From: Flavobacteriaceae bacterium PS02334
GTDB taxonomy: Bacteria > Bacteroidota > Bacteroidia > Flavobacteriales > Flavobacteriaceae
Length of the DNA: 64,000 bases
NCBI GenBank assembly: GCA_029959295.1
Contig: JASCOH010000010.1
Span: 1 to 64,000, forward strand
Direction: 5' to 3'
Shown piece by piece: positions 8,202 to 17,460 of the stretch; position 1 is the first letter of the stretch; each line of letters opens with the position of its first letter. The notes beneath the pieces are model-generated. The model was not told the DNA's origin, did not search any database, and was given only the letters and a program-made list of their open reading frames with translations. The position numbers and the translations under genes were made by a program.

Positions 8202-8927
8202 ATGAAATCAATTTTACTACGAGAAATCAAATCCTTTTTCGGCTCGCCGATTGGTTATTTGGTCATTGCCATTTTTCTATTGATGAACGGGCTTTTCCTT
8301 TGGGTTTTCGAGGGCGATTTTAATATCCCGAATTCTGGATTTGCAGATTTGAGTCCGTTTTTTACTTTGGCGCCTTGGATTTTAATTTTCCTGATTCCGG
8401 CGGTGACGATGCGAAGCTTTTCGGATGAAAAAAAACAGGGAACGATTGAATTGCTTTTTACAAAACCGTTGAGCATTTGGCAAATCGTAAACGGAAAGTT
8501 TTTCGGAGCTTTCTTATTGATCTTAATTGCAATAATTCCTACCTTAATATATGTCTTCGTACTTTCAAGTCTTGGAAATCCAGAAGGAAATTTAGATTTC
8601 GGAAGCACTTTAGGTTCTTATTTCGGATTATTATTTTTAATCGGAGCTTACACTTCCATCGGAATTTTTACTTCCACCCTATCTGAAAATCAAATTGTTG
8701 CCTTTATAATTTCAGTATTTCTTTGCTTCGTATTTTATTTCGGCTTCGACGGAATTTCTTCTCTTGCAGGAAGTTTTGATTTGGTCGTTTCTTCCATCGG
8801 AATGGATTACCACTTTAAAAGCATGAGCCGTGGCGTTTTAGACACCCGGGACATCCTTTATTTCGTCAGCATTACGGTATTATTTTTATCGTTTACAGTT
8901 TACAAACTTAAATCTTTGAAATCGTAA
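8202..8927 (+). CDS. gldF: Gliding motility ABC transporter permease GldF
   Basis: A 241-residue inner-membrane permease of the ABC-2 type. About six hydrophobic segments are visible, starting with PIGYLVIAIFLLMNGLFLW after a short cytoplasmic N-terminus. The conserved loop RSFSDEKKQGTIELLFTKP, typical of GldF, follows the second segment. With GldG and the ATPase GldA (not in this window), GldF forms an ABC transporter found in gliding flavobacteria. Its stop codon overlaps the gldG start by one base, so the two are translationally linked. Confidence 0.93.
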   Translation: MKSILLREIKSFFGSPIGYLVIAIFLLMNGLFLWVFEGDFNIPNSGFADLSPFFTLAPWILIFLIPAVTMRSFSDEKKQGTIELLFTKPLSIWQIVNGKFFGAFLLILIAIIPTLIYVFVLSSLGNPEGNLDFGSTLGSYFGLLFLIGAYTSIGIFTSTLSENQIVAFIISVFLCFVFYFGFDGISSLAGSFDLVVSSIGMDYHFKSMSRGVLDTRDILYFVSITVLFLSFTVYKLKSLKS

Positions 8928-10591
8928 TGAAAGCATCCAAAAAACAAAGCCTGAAGCAATTAGGCCTAATTTTAGTGGCAATTATTGCCTTAAATATCGC
9001 TGGAAATTTCTTTTTCAAGCGATTTGACTTGACACAAGACAAACGTTATACGTTATCGCAAAGTACTTTAGACATAATCAAAAAAGTGGATCAGCCACTT
9101 TATATCGATGTGTTTTTAGACGGACAATTTCCGGCGCAGTTTAAAAGATTGCAAAGCGAAACTCGACAAATGCTGGAAGAATTCAGAGCCTATAATTCCA
9201 ATATCATTTTCAATTTTACAGATCCGGCTGGCGATGAAGCGACAGCAGATCAATACATGGCAGAATTGATACAGCTTGGTTTTACGCCGACAAATATCCA
9301 AAGCAATAAAAACGGAAAAAAATCAATGGTTCCGGTTTTTCCTTGGGCAATTGCGAATTATGGACAAAAGTCAGTCCGCGTTCCTTTATTGGTAAATAAT
9401 TTTGGAAATAATGCCGATGAAAATATCAGCAAATCGGTGCAATTGTTAGAGTTCGCTTTCGCGGATGCGCTGACAAAATTGGCTACAAAAGACATGAAAA
9501 AAATCGCAGTTTTAAAAGGAAACGGCGAAATTGGCGATAAATATCTGGCAGATTTTATTCTGAATTTGAGAGAATATTACTTGATCGGAGAATTTAATTT
9601 AGATTCGCTTACAAACGACCAGAACAAAACGATGCAGAATCTAGATCGTTTTGACGCGGCAATCATTGCAAAACCAACGGAAGCTTTCAGCGATTCTGAG
9701 AAATATATTTTGGACCAATACATCATGAAAGGCGGAAAAACGCTTTGGCTGATGGATAATGTCGTGGCTGATTTAGACAGTCTGCAGAACAAATCACAAT
9801 CCGCTTTGGCTTATCCGCGAGAGCTGAATTTGAACGATATGTTTTTTAAATACGGCATCAGAATTAACTATAATTTGGTAGAAGATTTATTGTCAACTCC
9901 GGTAACGGCTCAGTCTCCGAATGGCGAAGTTCCGATTGACTGGCTGTATTCTCCGATTATCAAATCTCAGGAAAATCATCCAATTAATAAAAATGTTAAT
10001 CTGGTAAAATTAGAATTTGCCAACCAAATTGATACGTTGAAAAATAATATCAAGAAAACGGTTCTTTTAAGAAGTTCGCCACAGTCAAAAGTTGTCGGAG
10101 CGCCCATAGAAATTGGTCTTCAGCAGTTTACGGATGGTGTTGTAGAAGACGAATATGTAAAAGGAAACCAGACAATTGGCGTTTTATTAGAAGGAAATTT
10201 TACTTCCGCATTTAAAAACCGCATAAAACCTTTCAAAGCGGAGAAATCGACTGACGACGGCGTGAAAAGCAAGATGATTGTCATTGCCGACGGCGATATT
10301 GTCAATTATATGTATGCCAATAAAAAGCCTCTCAAAAACGGAATCGACCAGTGGACGCAGCAGGTTTATGGCAATAAAGATTTCTTGATGAATTCGATGA
10401 ATTATCTATTGGATGACAGCGGACTTATTAACATTCGCGGTAAAAATGTGGAGCTTCCATTGCTTGACGGGAAGAAAGTTTCTGAGAATTACACATTTAC
10501 GCAATTCCTAACTGTTGGATTACCAATCTTAATTCTGGCAATTTTTGGTTTGGCGTTCACTTATTTGAGAAAGCGTGCTTACAGCAAATAA
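8927..10591 (+). CDS. gldG: Gliding motility ABC transporter component GldG
   Basis: A 554-residue protein with one N-terminal membrane segment (LGLILVAIIALNIAGNFFF) and one at the C-terminus (FLTVGLPILILAIFGLAF). Between them lies a large periplasmic part with the family start RFDLTQDKRYTLSQSTLDII. GldG is the auxiliary or substrate-binding part of the GldAFG transporter. Its length and architecture are complete. It overlaps gldF by one base and precedes dnaN, which has its own promoter. Confidence 0.93.
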   Translation: MKASKKQSLKQLGLILVAIIALNIAGNFFFKRFDLTQDKRYTLSQSTLDIIKKVDQPLYIDVFLDGQFPAQFKRLQSETRQMLEEFRAYNSNIIFNFTDPAGDEATADQYMAELIQLGFTPTNIQSNKNGKKSMVPVFPWAIANYGQKSVRVPLLVNNFGNNADENISKSVQLLEFAFADALTKLATKDMKKIAVLKGNGEIGDKYLADFILNLREYYLIGEFNLDSLTNDQNKTMQNLDRFDAAIIAKPTEAFSDSEKYILDQYIMKGGKTLWLMDNVVADLDSLQNKSQSALAYPRELNLNDMFFKYGIRINYNLVEDLLSTPVTAQSPNGEVPIDWLYSPIIKSQENHPINKNVNLVKLEFANQIDTLKNNIKKTVLLRSSPQSKVVGAPIEIGLQQFTDGVVEDEYVKGNQTIGVLLEGNFTSAFKNRIKPFKAEKSTDDGVKSKMIVIADGDIVNYMYANKKPLKNGIDQWTQQVYGNKDFLMNSMNYLLDDSGLINIRGKNVELPLLDGKKVSENYTFTQFLTVGLPILILAIFGLAFTYLRKRAYSK

Positions 10592-10607
10592 TGTTAATAA
10601 TTTGGTT

Positions 10608-10637
10608 TTGATTTAGAATTAGTTTAAGATATATTTG
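10608..10637 (+). promoter_or_regulatory. Promoter of dnaN
   Basis: TTG at 10608-10610, a 19-base spacer, then TATATTTG at 10630-10637. This fits the Bacteroidota -33/-7 consensus. The start codon follows 50 bases later. Confidence 0.65.
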
Positions 10638-10686
10638 TGCATCGTAAAATTTATACCCATTTTTACACACATTAAAAAAAACGAAA

Positions 10687-11805
10687 ATGAAGTTTATAGT
10701 ATCGAGTTCGTACTTATTAAAACAATTGCAAGTTTTGGGAAGCGTTATCAACAGCAGTAACACCTTGCCAATTTTAGATAATTTTCTTTTTGAATTAGAC
10801 AACAATCAATTGACTGTTTCTGCTTCAGATTTAGAAACGACAATGTCTGCTACTTTAGAAATCGATTCTACAAGTACGGGAAGCGTTGCCGTTCCTGCAA
10901 AATTGCTTTTGGAAATCTTGAAAACGTTTCCAGAACAGCCTTTGACTTTCACGGTTGAAGAAAACAGCACAATTGAAATCAGTTCCAATTCTGGAAAATA
11001 TGCGTTGGCATATGCTCCGGGTGAAGAGTTCCCGAAATCAGTAAATCTTGACGATCCGTCTTCGACAATTGTTCCTGCGGGAGTTTTGGCGACAGCGGTT
11101 AGCAAGACGATTTTTGCTGCAGGAAACGATGATTTGCGTCCGGTTATGTCTGGCGTATTTTTTCAATTTTCTCCAGAAGGATTGATTTTCGTGGCAACAG
11201 ACGCACACAAATTGGTAAAATATGCAAGAACTGACGTGAAAGCATCTCAAGTTGCCGATTTTATCATGCCAAAGAAACCTTTGAATATTTTAAAAAGTAT
11301 TCTTGGCGCTTCAGAAGCTGACGTAAAAATCGAATATAACGATTCAAATGCGACTTTCTCTTTTGACAATTACGTTTTGACTTGTAGATTGATTGATGGA
11401 AAATATCCAAATTATGAAGCAGTTATCCCAAAAGAAAATCCGAATAAATTAATGATCGACCGTTCTCAGTTTTTGAGTTCTGTTCGTCGTGTTGCGATTT
11501 TCTCTAATAAAACTACACACCAGATTCGTTTGAAAATTGCTGGCGCAGAATTGAATATTTCTGCTGAAGATATTGATTACTCCAACAAAGCCGAAGAGCG
11601 TTTGACTTGTGATTATCAAGGAGATGACATGCAGATTGGTTTCAATTCTCGTTTCTTGACAGAAATGCTGACGAACTTGCAATCTGACGAAATTATGTTA
11701 GAAATGTCATTGCCAAACAGAGCCGGAATCCTTACTCCGGTTGACGGATTGGAAGATGGCGAAACAGTGACGATGCTTGTAATGCCAGTAATGCTAAACA
11801 ACTAA
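10687..11805 (+). CDS. dnaN: DNA polymerase III beta sliding clamp
   Basis: A 372-residue sliding clamp, the usual full length of three tandem clamp domains. It starts MKFIVSSSYLLKQLQVLGSV and shows SASDLETTMSATLEID in domain 1 and FVATDAHKLVKYARTDV in domain 2. The C-terminus (MLVMPVMLNN) has the clamp-type hydrophobic M-P-M ending. It tethers the replicative polymerase to DNA. It has its own promoter after gldG, and a short lipoprotein gene begins two bases after its stop codon. Confidence 0.96.
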   Translation: MKFIVSSSYLLKQLQVLGSVINSSNTLPILDNFLFELDNNQLTVSASDLETTMSATLEIDSTSTGSVAVPAKLLLEILKTFPEQPLTFTVEENSTIEISSNSGKYALAYAPGEEFPKSVNLDDPSSTIVPAGVLATAVSKTIFAAGNDDLRPVMSGVFFQFSPEGLIFVATDAHKLVKYARTDVKASQVADFIMPKKPLNILKSILGASEADVKIEYNDSNATFSFDNYVLTCRLIDGKYPNYEAVIPKENPNKLMIDRSQFLSSVRRVAIFSNKTTHQIRLKIAGAELNISAEDIDYSNKAEERLTCDYQGDDMQIGFNSRFLTEMLTNLQSDEIMLEMSLPNRAGILTPVDGLEDGETVTMLVMPVMLNN

Positions 11806-11807
11806 AT

Positions 11808-12383
11808 ATGAATAAATTATTCAAAATCATAAGCGCCATTTTTATACTTTGTATCGTATTTTCATGTTCTGACGACGATGGCGCTCGTGAATTAGCGAAA
11901 TACGGATTCAATTATAATTCGCAATTTTATGTTTTGAATACAGCTTCTTATGTTGATGAAAATGTAGAGGATGAAATTACGCCAAGCAAACTTTCAATCG
12001 TATTATCCAATGTGGATTTGGCCAATTCAAATGCTATTTCTAACGTTACAAAGCTTTATTTCGATTTTGAAGGAATTACGCTAGTCGCTGGAGAAATTGC
12101 TGAAATTGAGGATTATTTTATAGAAATTGGAGGTTCTTTTGTCAGAAATACAGAAGACGAAAATTTCTCCTATGTAAATGGAAGTTTCCTTTTAGACAGC
12201 CAGCAACCAGCATTAGCTGCCACAGAAAAAAAAGCTGTAATTAATTCAATAACTGAAAACACAATTGACTTGACTTTTTCATTCACCAGAGCTGATGGTC
12301 AAGTTTTTTCAGGAAATTATATAGGCTTGTTTACGGATGACAGTGTTGTTCCTGAAGAAGAAAATCCTGAAGATCCAGAATAA
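11808..12383 (+). CDS. Hypothetical lipoprotein
   Basis: A 191-residue protein with a lipoprotein signal peptide (IISAIFILCIVFSC, lipobox cysteine near residue 20) followed by SDDDG, the acidic stretch common after the lipid-attached cysteine in surface lipoproteins of this phylum. The rest is beta-rich and acidic, ending in a proline/glutamate tail. I do not recognise a family. It begins 2 bp after dnaN, so it is probably cotranscribed with it. A strong terminator follows. Confidence 0.75.
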   Translation: MNKLFKIISAIFILCIVFSCSDDDGARELAKYGFNYNSQFYVLNTASYVDENVEDEITPSKLSIVLSNVDLANSNAISNVTKLYFDFEGITLVAGEIAEIEDYFIEIGGSFVRNTEDENFSYVNGSFLLDSQQPALAATEKKAVINSITENTIDLTFSFTRADGQVFSGNYIGLFTDDSVVPEEENPEDPE

Positions 12384-12420
12384 AAATAAACCCAACCAAT
12401 AACCAACCATTATTTATACA

Positions 12421-12456
12421 AAAATGCCGTAGCTTAAAAGTTACGGCATTTTTTTT
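12421..12456 (+). terminator. Terminator after dnaN-lipoprotein unit
   Basis: The arms AAAATGCCGTA and TACGGCATTTT surround a 10-base loop and are followed by a run of T. Confidence 0.88.
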
Positions 12457-12526
12457 ATAATATTTGTGAGTTCCTATGCGTTCTTTGCGTTGAAATTTAA
12501 CCGCAAAGAAATGTAGATAAAAAAAT

Positions 12527-13894
12527 TTATTCGCTTATTCTGATGAGTTTCTTATTCAAAAATTCTTCAATTCCCAATTCAGAAAGTTCACGTCCATAAC
12601 CAGAACGCTTCGTTCCTCCAAAAGGCAAATCAGGTCGAGAGGCTGTGTGTTCATTGATGAAAACCATTCCTGTTTCAATTTGGCTTGCTACGTTTATGGC
12701 TCTTTCAATGTCTTTACTGAATACAGAACCGCCTAATCCAAAGCTGGAATCATTGGCCAAAGCAATCGCTTCGTTTTCATCTTTCACTCTATAAAAAGAA
12801 GCAACCGGACCGAAAATTTCTTCGTGGTAAGCGGTCATTCCTTTTTTGATATCTGTCAAAATTGTCGGTTCAAAGAATGCGCCTTCTCGATCGATTCTCT
12901 TTCCTCCGATAACCACTTTTGCTCCAGCTTTCACTGTTTGATCAACTTGCTTTTCGATTTTTTCTGCGGCTTCTTCACTGCTCAAAGGTCCGACTTCTGT
13001 GCTTTCATCCATCGGGTCGCCAACTTTTAAACCGACTAATTTCTCTTTGAATTTTTCCAGAAATTCATCAGCAATTTTATCGACAACAATAATTCTTTTG
13101 GAAGAAGTACAAGCTTGTCCCATATTTCCGAACCTTCCGGTCACGGCATTTTCGATTGCTTTTTCTAAATCTGCATCTTCCAGAACTATAAAAGCATCGC
13201 TTCCTCCTAATTCCAAAACTGATTTTTTCAGATTTTTTCCTGCTGCTTCGGCTAAGCTTGAACCTGCGCCTTCGCTTCCAGTCAATGACATTCCGGCGAT
13301 TCTTGGATCTTCGGCCATCTTTGCAATTTTCTTGCTTGATAGAAATAAATTGGTGTAAACTCCTTCTTCCGCGCCAGCTTCTAGAAATAAATCTTCTATT
13401 GCTTTGGCACATTGCGGTACGTTGGAAGCATGTTTTATCGCGATTACATTTCCTGCCATGATATTTGGCGCAGCCATCCTAGCCACTTGATTAAACGGAT
13501 AATTCCACGGCATTACGCCTAAAATTATTCCGATTGGCGAATTACGAATAAAAGCTTTTCCGTCTTTCACATCAACCTCTTTATCCTTTAAAAATGCTGC
13601 AGCGTTTTCAGCATAATATTCATAGACAGAAATGCACATGTCAATTTCAGCTTCGCTTTGTGCAATTAATTTTCCCATTTCCAGGGTTATCATTTCAGCT
13701 AATTCTTTCTTTTTCTCTTTCATAAGAGAAGCCACTTTGTTCAATAATTTAGAACGTTCTGCAAAAGAAGATTTCTTCCAAGTTTGAAAAGCCTTGTCAG
13801 CCCTAGCAATTTTGTTTTCTAATTCTTTTTCAGAAATTTCATCGAAAGTCTTCACAGACTTATTGTTGTATGGATTGATTGTTTCTATTGCCAT
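12527..13894 (-). CDS. NAD(P)-dependent succinate-semialdehyde dehydrogenase (aldehyde dehydrogenase family)
   Basis: A 455-residue aldehyde dehydrogenase of the short SSADH type. It oxidises an aldehyde, probably succinate semialdehyde, to the acid with NAD(P). Key parts are GVMPWNYPFNQVARMAAPN (cofactor-site loop), SLTGSEGAGSSLA, the general base in VLELGGSDAFIVLEDAD near residue 230, and the catalytic cysteine in GNMGQACTSSKR near residue 265. The end is the usual PFGGTKRSGYGRELSELG. It is cotranscribed with the upstream alpha/beta hydrolase gene, three bases apart. Substrate choice is inferred from family resemblance. Confidence 0.87.
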   Translation of the reverse strand: MAIETINPYNNKSVKTFDEISEKELENKIARADKAFQTWKKSSFAERSKLLNKVASLMKEKKKELAEMITLEMGKLIAQSEAEIDMCISVYEYYAENAAAFLKDKEVDVKDGKAFIRNSPIGIILGVMPWNYPFNQVARMAAPNIMAGNVIAIKHASNVPQCAKAIEDLFLEAGAEEGVYTNLFLSSKKIAKMAEDPRIAGMSLTGSEGAGSSLAEAAGKNLKKSVLELGGSDAFIVLEDADLEKAIENAVTGRFGNMGQACTSSKRIIVVDKIADEFLEKFKEKLVGLKVGDPMDESTEVGPLSSEEAAEKIEKQVDQTVKAGAKVVIGGKRIDREGAFFEPTILTDIKKGMTAYHEEIFGPVASFYRVKDENEAIALANDSSFGLGGSVFSKDIERAINVASQIETGMVFINEHTASRPDLPFGGTKRSGYGRELSELGIEEFLNKKLIRISE

Positions 13895-13897
13895 GAT

Positions 13898-14746
13898 TTA
13901 AATGCTTTGATATTCGTTTACAAACCAGAATATGTCGTTGTTTAATTTGTCTTTTTCTGTAAAAAATAATCCGTGCGGTGCGCCGTCATATTTTATGTAT
14001 TTTGCCTGAGGGAGTAATTTTGCAGTTTTATCGCTTGAAACTTCAATCGGAACCGTTTTGTCATCCGTTCCATGAATGATTAGAACAGGAACATTGATTC
14101 TCGCAATATCTTGCCTGAAATCTGTAGTTGCCCAAGACTGCATGCATTTTACTGCTGCATTTCCGTTGGAGACTAAAGTCAAGGATTGGTGCCAATCTAA
14201 AAATTCATCGCTCACGGTTTTGTTCAATAAAGAAACGCTGTAGAAATCTTTAGCAAAATTAGCTAAGAATTTCGGGCGATCCTTACGGATTTTCTCTTCC
14301 ATGTCGTCAAACATTTCTTTAGGCAAGCCATCTGGATTATCGTCCGTTTTTAGTAGAAAAGGAAGTACGGTGCTTACTAAAATCGCTTTTGTAACTCTTC
14401 CTTCCTCATTGTATTTTGAAAGATATCGGGCGACTTCTCCTCCACCCATGGAAAAACCTACAAGCGTCACATCTGATAAATTTAATTCGGTCAAAAGCGC
14501 GTCTAAATCAGAAGCTAAAGTATCATAATCGTAACTATTCCAAGGCTTGTCTGACTTCCCGAAGCCTCTTCGGTCATAGGCGATACAGCGAATGTTATTC
14601 TTTGGAAGCACATCAAGTTGTGACTCCCACATTTGGTGGCTCGACGGCCATCCTCCAATCAAAACTACGGGTTTTCCTTCTCCAATATCTTGATAAAAAA
14701 TTCTAACTTCCTGAGAAGTTCCTTGGTTGGTTCTTATAAATGGCAT
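13898..14746 (-). CDS. Alpha/beta hydrolase (non-heme chloroperoxidase type)
   Basis: A 282-residue alpha/beta-hydrolase. The oxyanion segment LIGGWPSSHQMWESQ, then YDRRGFGKSDKPW, lead to the nucleophile elbow GFSMGGGEVARYL (serine near residue 98). The acid is in LIIHGTDDKTVP and the histidine in GAPHGLFFTEKD. This arrangement is typical of the cofactor-free haloperoxidase/esterase group, whose natural reaction is usually ester or lactone hydrolysis. It is the first gene of a two-gene unit with the aldehyde dehydrogenase. Confidence 0.85.
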   Translation of the reverse strand: MPFIRTNQGTSQEVRIFYQDIGEGKPVVLIGGWPSSHQMWESQLDVLPKNNIRCIAYDRRGFGKSDKPWNSYDYDTLASDLDALLTELNLSDVTLVGFSMGGGEVARYLSKYNEEGRVTKAILVSTVLPFLLKTDDNPDGLPKEMFDDMEEKIRKDRPKFLANFAKDFYSVSLLNKTVSDEFLDWHQSLTLVSNGNAAVKCMQSWATTDFRQDIARINVPVLIIHGTDDKTVPIEVSSDKTAKLLPQAKYIKYDGAPHGLFFTEKDKLNNDIFWFVNEYQSI

Positions 14747-14834
14747 AGCAATGTTTTTTAATTTACTATCCCTAAGTTACCCATTCTTCTAACCAATTGA
14801 AAATGAATTAGTCAATCTTTAACATCTGTCGAAC

Positions 14835-15671
14835 CTACTCTTCTTCGTGCAAAGCCATAATCGGAACATCAACTTTATAAGATAATTTTTGCGCCAAGCT
14901 CGTGCTGAAAAGATCTTCAAAAAAGCCTCTTTTTTCGGTAAGCATTGTCAGCAAATCGATGTGCTGGCTATGTAAAAAATCTTGGATAGTTTCTCTGACA
15001 TTATCATGCGGAATAACGAAAAATTGGACCGGCCATTGACTGCAACGCGCTTCCCAAAGTGAAATTTGGTCGTCAGTAATTTCAGAACCTGATTTTTTTA
15101 CATACAAACATTTTACTGTAGCATTCAATTTATCAGCAATATCCATGACTCTTTTTAGCGCTGTCATATCTTTTTCCCTGTATAAAGTTGTGAAAGCGAT
15201 TGTTTTTATTTTTTGGTAATGCGCCTCAATTGGAATGCTCAAAACGGGAACCGGAAGCATTGAAATCGCTTCGCCCGCATTGGAACCCATAAGCGTTTCG
15301 AACCAATTTGACGTGCCGCTGGTTCCCATGACAACCAAACTTATATTTTGCTCGACAACGGTTTCATTCATAGCATAAATCAGATTTCCTGATTTCAAAA
15401 TATGAGATAACTTTATATGGTCTAGATTGTTATAAGATGCAATTATTTTTAAATTTGGAATATGGTCTTTAAAACTTTCCATCTGCTGGACTTCCAAAGT
15501 GTCATAAATTTCCTTAAAATTCATCGGCATTTCGGCGTTTTCAATTATTGGCAAATCGAAAGTATGAAGCAAGACAATCTCTGCTTCTAAGGTGTCTGCC
15601 ATCTTCAGGGCATAAAGAAAAGCATTATTGGCTATAGCCGAAAAATCTGTGGGAAAAAGAATTTTTTTCAT
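14835..15671 (-). CDS. Universal stress protein, two tandem Usp domains
   Basis: A 278-residue protein with two Usp folds. The first begins MKKILFPTDFSAIANNAFLYAL, with the conserved aspartate, and ends with LVVMGTSGTSNWFETLMGSN, which carries the G-2x-G-9x-G-like nucleotide motif. The second half (KTIAFTTLYREKDMTALKRV onward, to LSYKVDVPIMALHE) is more diverged and lacks a clear G motif. Such proteins are cytosolic and bind ATP or act as stress sensors. It is divergent from mnmE. Confidence 0.88.
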   Translation of the reverse strand: MKKILFPTDFSAIANNAFLYALKMADTLEAEIVLLHTFDLPIIENAEMPMNFKEIYDTLEVQQMESFKDHIPNLKIIASYNNLDHIKLSHILKSGNLIYAMNETVVEQNISLVVMGTSGTSNWFETLMGSNAGEAISMLPVPVLSIPIEAHYQKIKTIAFTTLYREKDMTALKRVMDIADKLNATVKCLYVKKSGSEITDDQISLWEARCSQWPVQFFVIPHDNVRETIQDFLHSQHIDLLTMLTEKRGFFEDLFSTSLAQKLSYKVDVPIMALHEEE

Positions 15672-15781
15672 AATTAATCTATATTAATTTTCCTCATAAA
15701 GTTACGGAAATTGACTGCGATTTGAAAATTTGTGCCTTTAAGTTTTGTTTTATTTAACACTGAATCCATACGAAAGCAAAA

Positions 15782-15812
15782 TTGCCATATTGCAACTTTA
15801 CCCCTATCTTTG
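15782..15812 (+). promoter_or_regulatory. Promoter of mnmE
   Basis: TTG at 15782-15784, a 20-base spacer and TATCTTTG at 15805-15812. It lies 15 bases upstream of the preferred mnmE start and inside the longer open frame, which argues against the upstream start at 15732. Confidence 0.65.
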
Positions 15813-15827
15813 CACAAAATAAAATTT

Positions 15828-17228
15828 ATGGTTTCACAAGACACAATTGTTGCTTTGGCCACGCCTTCAGGAGCTGGAGCAATTGCCATCATAAGGGTTT
15901 CTGGGAAAGATGCGATTTCAATTGCTTCTTCGGTTTTTGATTCGATTTCTAAAAAAGACATTACGAAGCAGAAAACGCATACGATTCATTTGGGGCATAT
16001 TGTGGACGGACCAAAAATTTATGACCAGGTTTTACTTTCGTTATTTAAAGGGCCAAATTCTTATACTGGAGAAAATGTAGTAGAAATTTCTTGCCACGGT
16101 TCAACTTATATCCAACAGCAAATTATTCAATTATTGCTTCGCAAAGGCTGTAAAATGGCCGAACCAGGTGAATTTACACTAAGAGCTTTCATCAACGGAA
16201 AGTTAGATTTGTCGCAAGCGGAAGCTGTTGCAGACCTAATTTCTTCAGAAAACGAAGCTTCTCACCAAATTGCAATGCAACAAATGCGTGGCGGTTTTTC
16301 GAATGAGATTGCCAAACTGCGCGAGGAACTATTGAATTTTGCTTCGCTGATAGAATTGGAATTAGATTTTGCAGAAGAAGATGTGGAATTTGCAGACCGA
16401 AGCCAGTTTAATGACTTATTAGACAGAATTGATTTTGTATTGAAACGATTAATTGATTCTTTTGCCGTAGGAAATGTGATTAAAAACGGAATTCCTGTAG
16501 CAATTGTGGGTGAGCCAAATGTTGGGAAATCTACGCTTTTGAATGCTTTATTGAATGAAGAAAGAGCCATAGTTTCTGAAATTGCCGGAACAACTCGCGA
16601 CACGATTGAAGACGAATTGGTTATCAACGGAATTGGTTTCAGATTCATCGACACCGCGGGAATTCGTGAGACAAAAGATGTTGTGGAAAGCATCGGAATC
16701 AAGAAAACTTTCGAAAAAATTGAACAGGCGCAAGTTGTGGTTTATTTATTAGACAGCAATTTGCAGTTTTCCGAAAATTCAAATAGCTTAAAACAAATTC
16801 AGATAGAAATTGAAAAAATTAAGAATCAATTTCCACTGAAACCATTGATTATAATTGGAAATAAAGCAGATAAGTTAACCGAAAATCAGGTTCAAGCTTT
16901 ACAATCTGAAATTGCGGAAATACTTTTGATTTCTGCTAAAGAGAATCTTAATATTGAAGATTTGAAAAGTAAATTAATGTCTTTTGTCAATACCGGAGCG
17001 CTCCGAAATAATGAAACAATTGTTACTAACACAAGACATTATGATTCTCTAATAAAAGCTTTGGAAGAAATTCAAAAAGTGAAATTTGGAATTGCTACAG
17101 GAATTTCTAGCGATTTAATGGCTATTGATATTCGTCAGGCTTTATATTATTTTGGAGAAATTACGGGCCAGGTTACTAATGATGAATTGCTGGGGAATAT
17201 ATTTGCTAACTTTTGCATCGGCAAATAA
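15828..17228 (+). CDS. mnmE: tRNA modification GTPase MnmE (TrmE)
   Basis: A 466-residue protein that, with MnmG, modifies the wobble uridine of certain tRNAs (cmnm5U type). The start at 15828 gives MVSQDTIVALATPSGAGAIA, the usual N-terminus, and sits just after a promoter. The tetrahydrofolate-binding N-domain runs to about residue 120. A helical domain follows, with an inserted G domain (GEPNVGKSTLLNALL, the IAGTTRDT loop, DTAGIR, and IIGNKADK). The C-terminus is the farnesylation-like CIGK that carries the catalytic cysteine. The gene is complete and marks the last core-like gene before the composition change. Confidence 0.95.
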   Translation: MVSQDTIVALATPSGAGAIAIIRVSGKDAISIASSVFDSISKKDITKQKTHTIHLGHIVDGPKIYDQVLLSLFKGPNSYTGENVVEISCHGSTYIQQQIIQLLLRKGCKMAEPGEFTLRAFINGKLDLSQAEAVADLISSENEASHQIAMQQMRGGFSNEIAKLREELLNFASLIELELDFAEEDVEFADRSQFNDLLDRIDFVLKRLIDSFAVGNVIKNGIPVAIVGEPNVGKSTLLNALLNEERAIVSEIAGTTRDTIEDELVINGIGFRFIDTAGIRETKDVVESIGIKKTFEKIEQAQVVVYLLDSNLQFSENSNSLKQIQIEIEKIKNQFPLKPLIIIGNKADKLTENQVQALQSEIAEILLISAKENLNIEDLKSKLMSFVNTGALRNNETIVTNTRHYDSLIKALEEIQKVKFGIATGISSDLMAIDIRQALYYFGEITGQVTNDELLGNIFANFCIGK

Positions 17229-17259
17229 GCTTCACAAAACATCGCAAACCAAAACAAAG

Positions 17260-17306
17260 AATCCCAGTTAAAATGTCTTAAAATGGCATTTTGACTGGGA
17301 TTTTTC
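17260..17306 (+). terminator. Terminator of mnmE
   Basis: The arms AATCCCAGTTAAAATG (17260-17275) and CATTTTGACTGGGATT (17287-17302) pair almost fully over 16 bases, with a T-rich tail. Confidence 0.85.
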
Positions 17307-17350
17307 TTTCTGCTTATTTACTTTTATTTGCAGATAGTTTGTCCTTTTTT

Positions 17351-17450
17351 GTACCATAATTGTACCACGAAAAATAAACTCCGATCTGGGATTTTTTTTG
17401 GCGAGATTATGACACAATGAGACACACATAGACACGATGGGACGCAAAAT
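17351..17450. repeat. Clustered direct repeats at the island end (possible recombinase/excisionase binding sites)
   Basis: Two GTACCA copies 11 bases apart (17351 and 17362) are followed by four tandem 10-base units starting at 17411, 17421, 17431 and 17441. These begin GACACA, GACACA, GACACG and GACGCA. One unit per helical turn would place all sites on one face of the DNA, as expected for a cooperatively bound protein. They lie between mnmE and the HTH/integrase genes. Binding is inferred. Confidence 0.5.
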
Positions 17451-17460
17451 TAGCCATATT

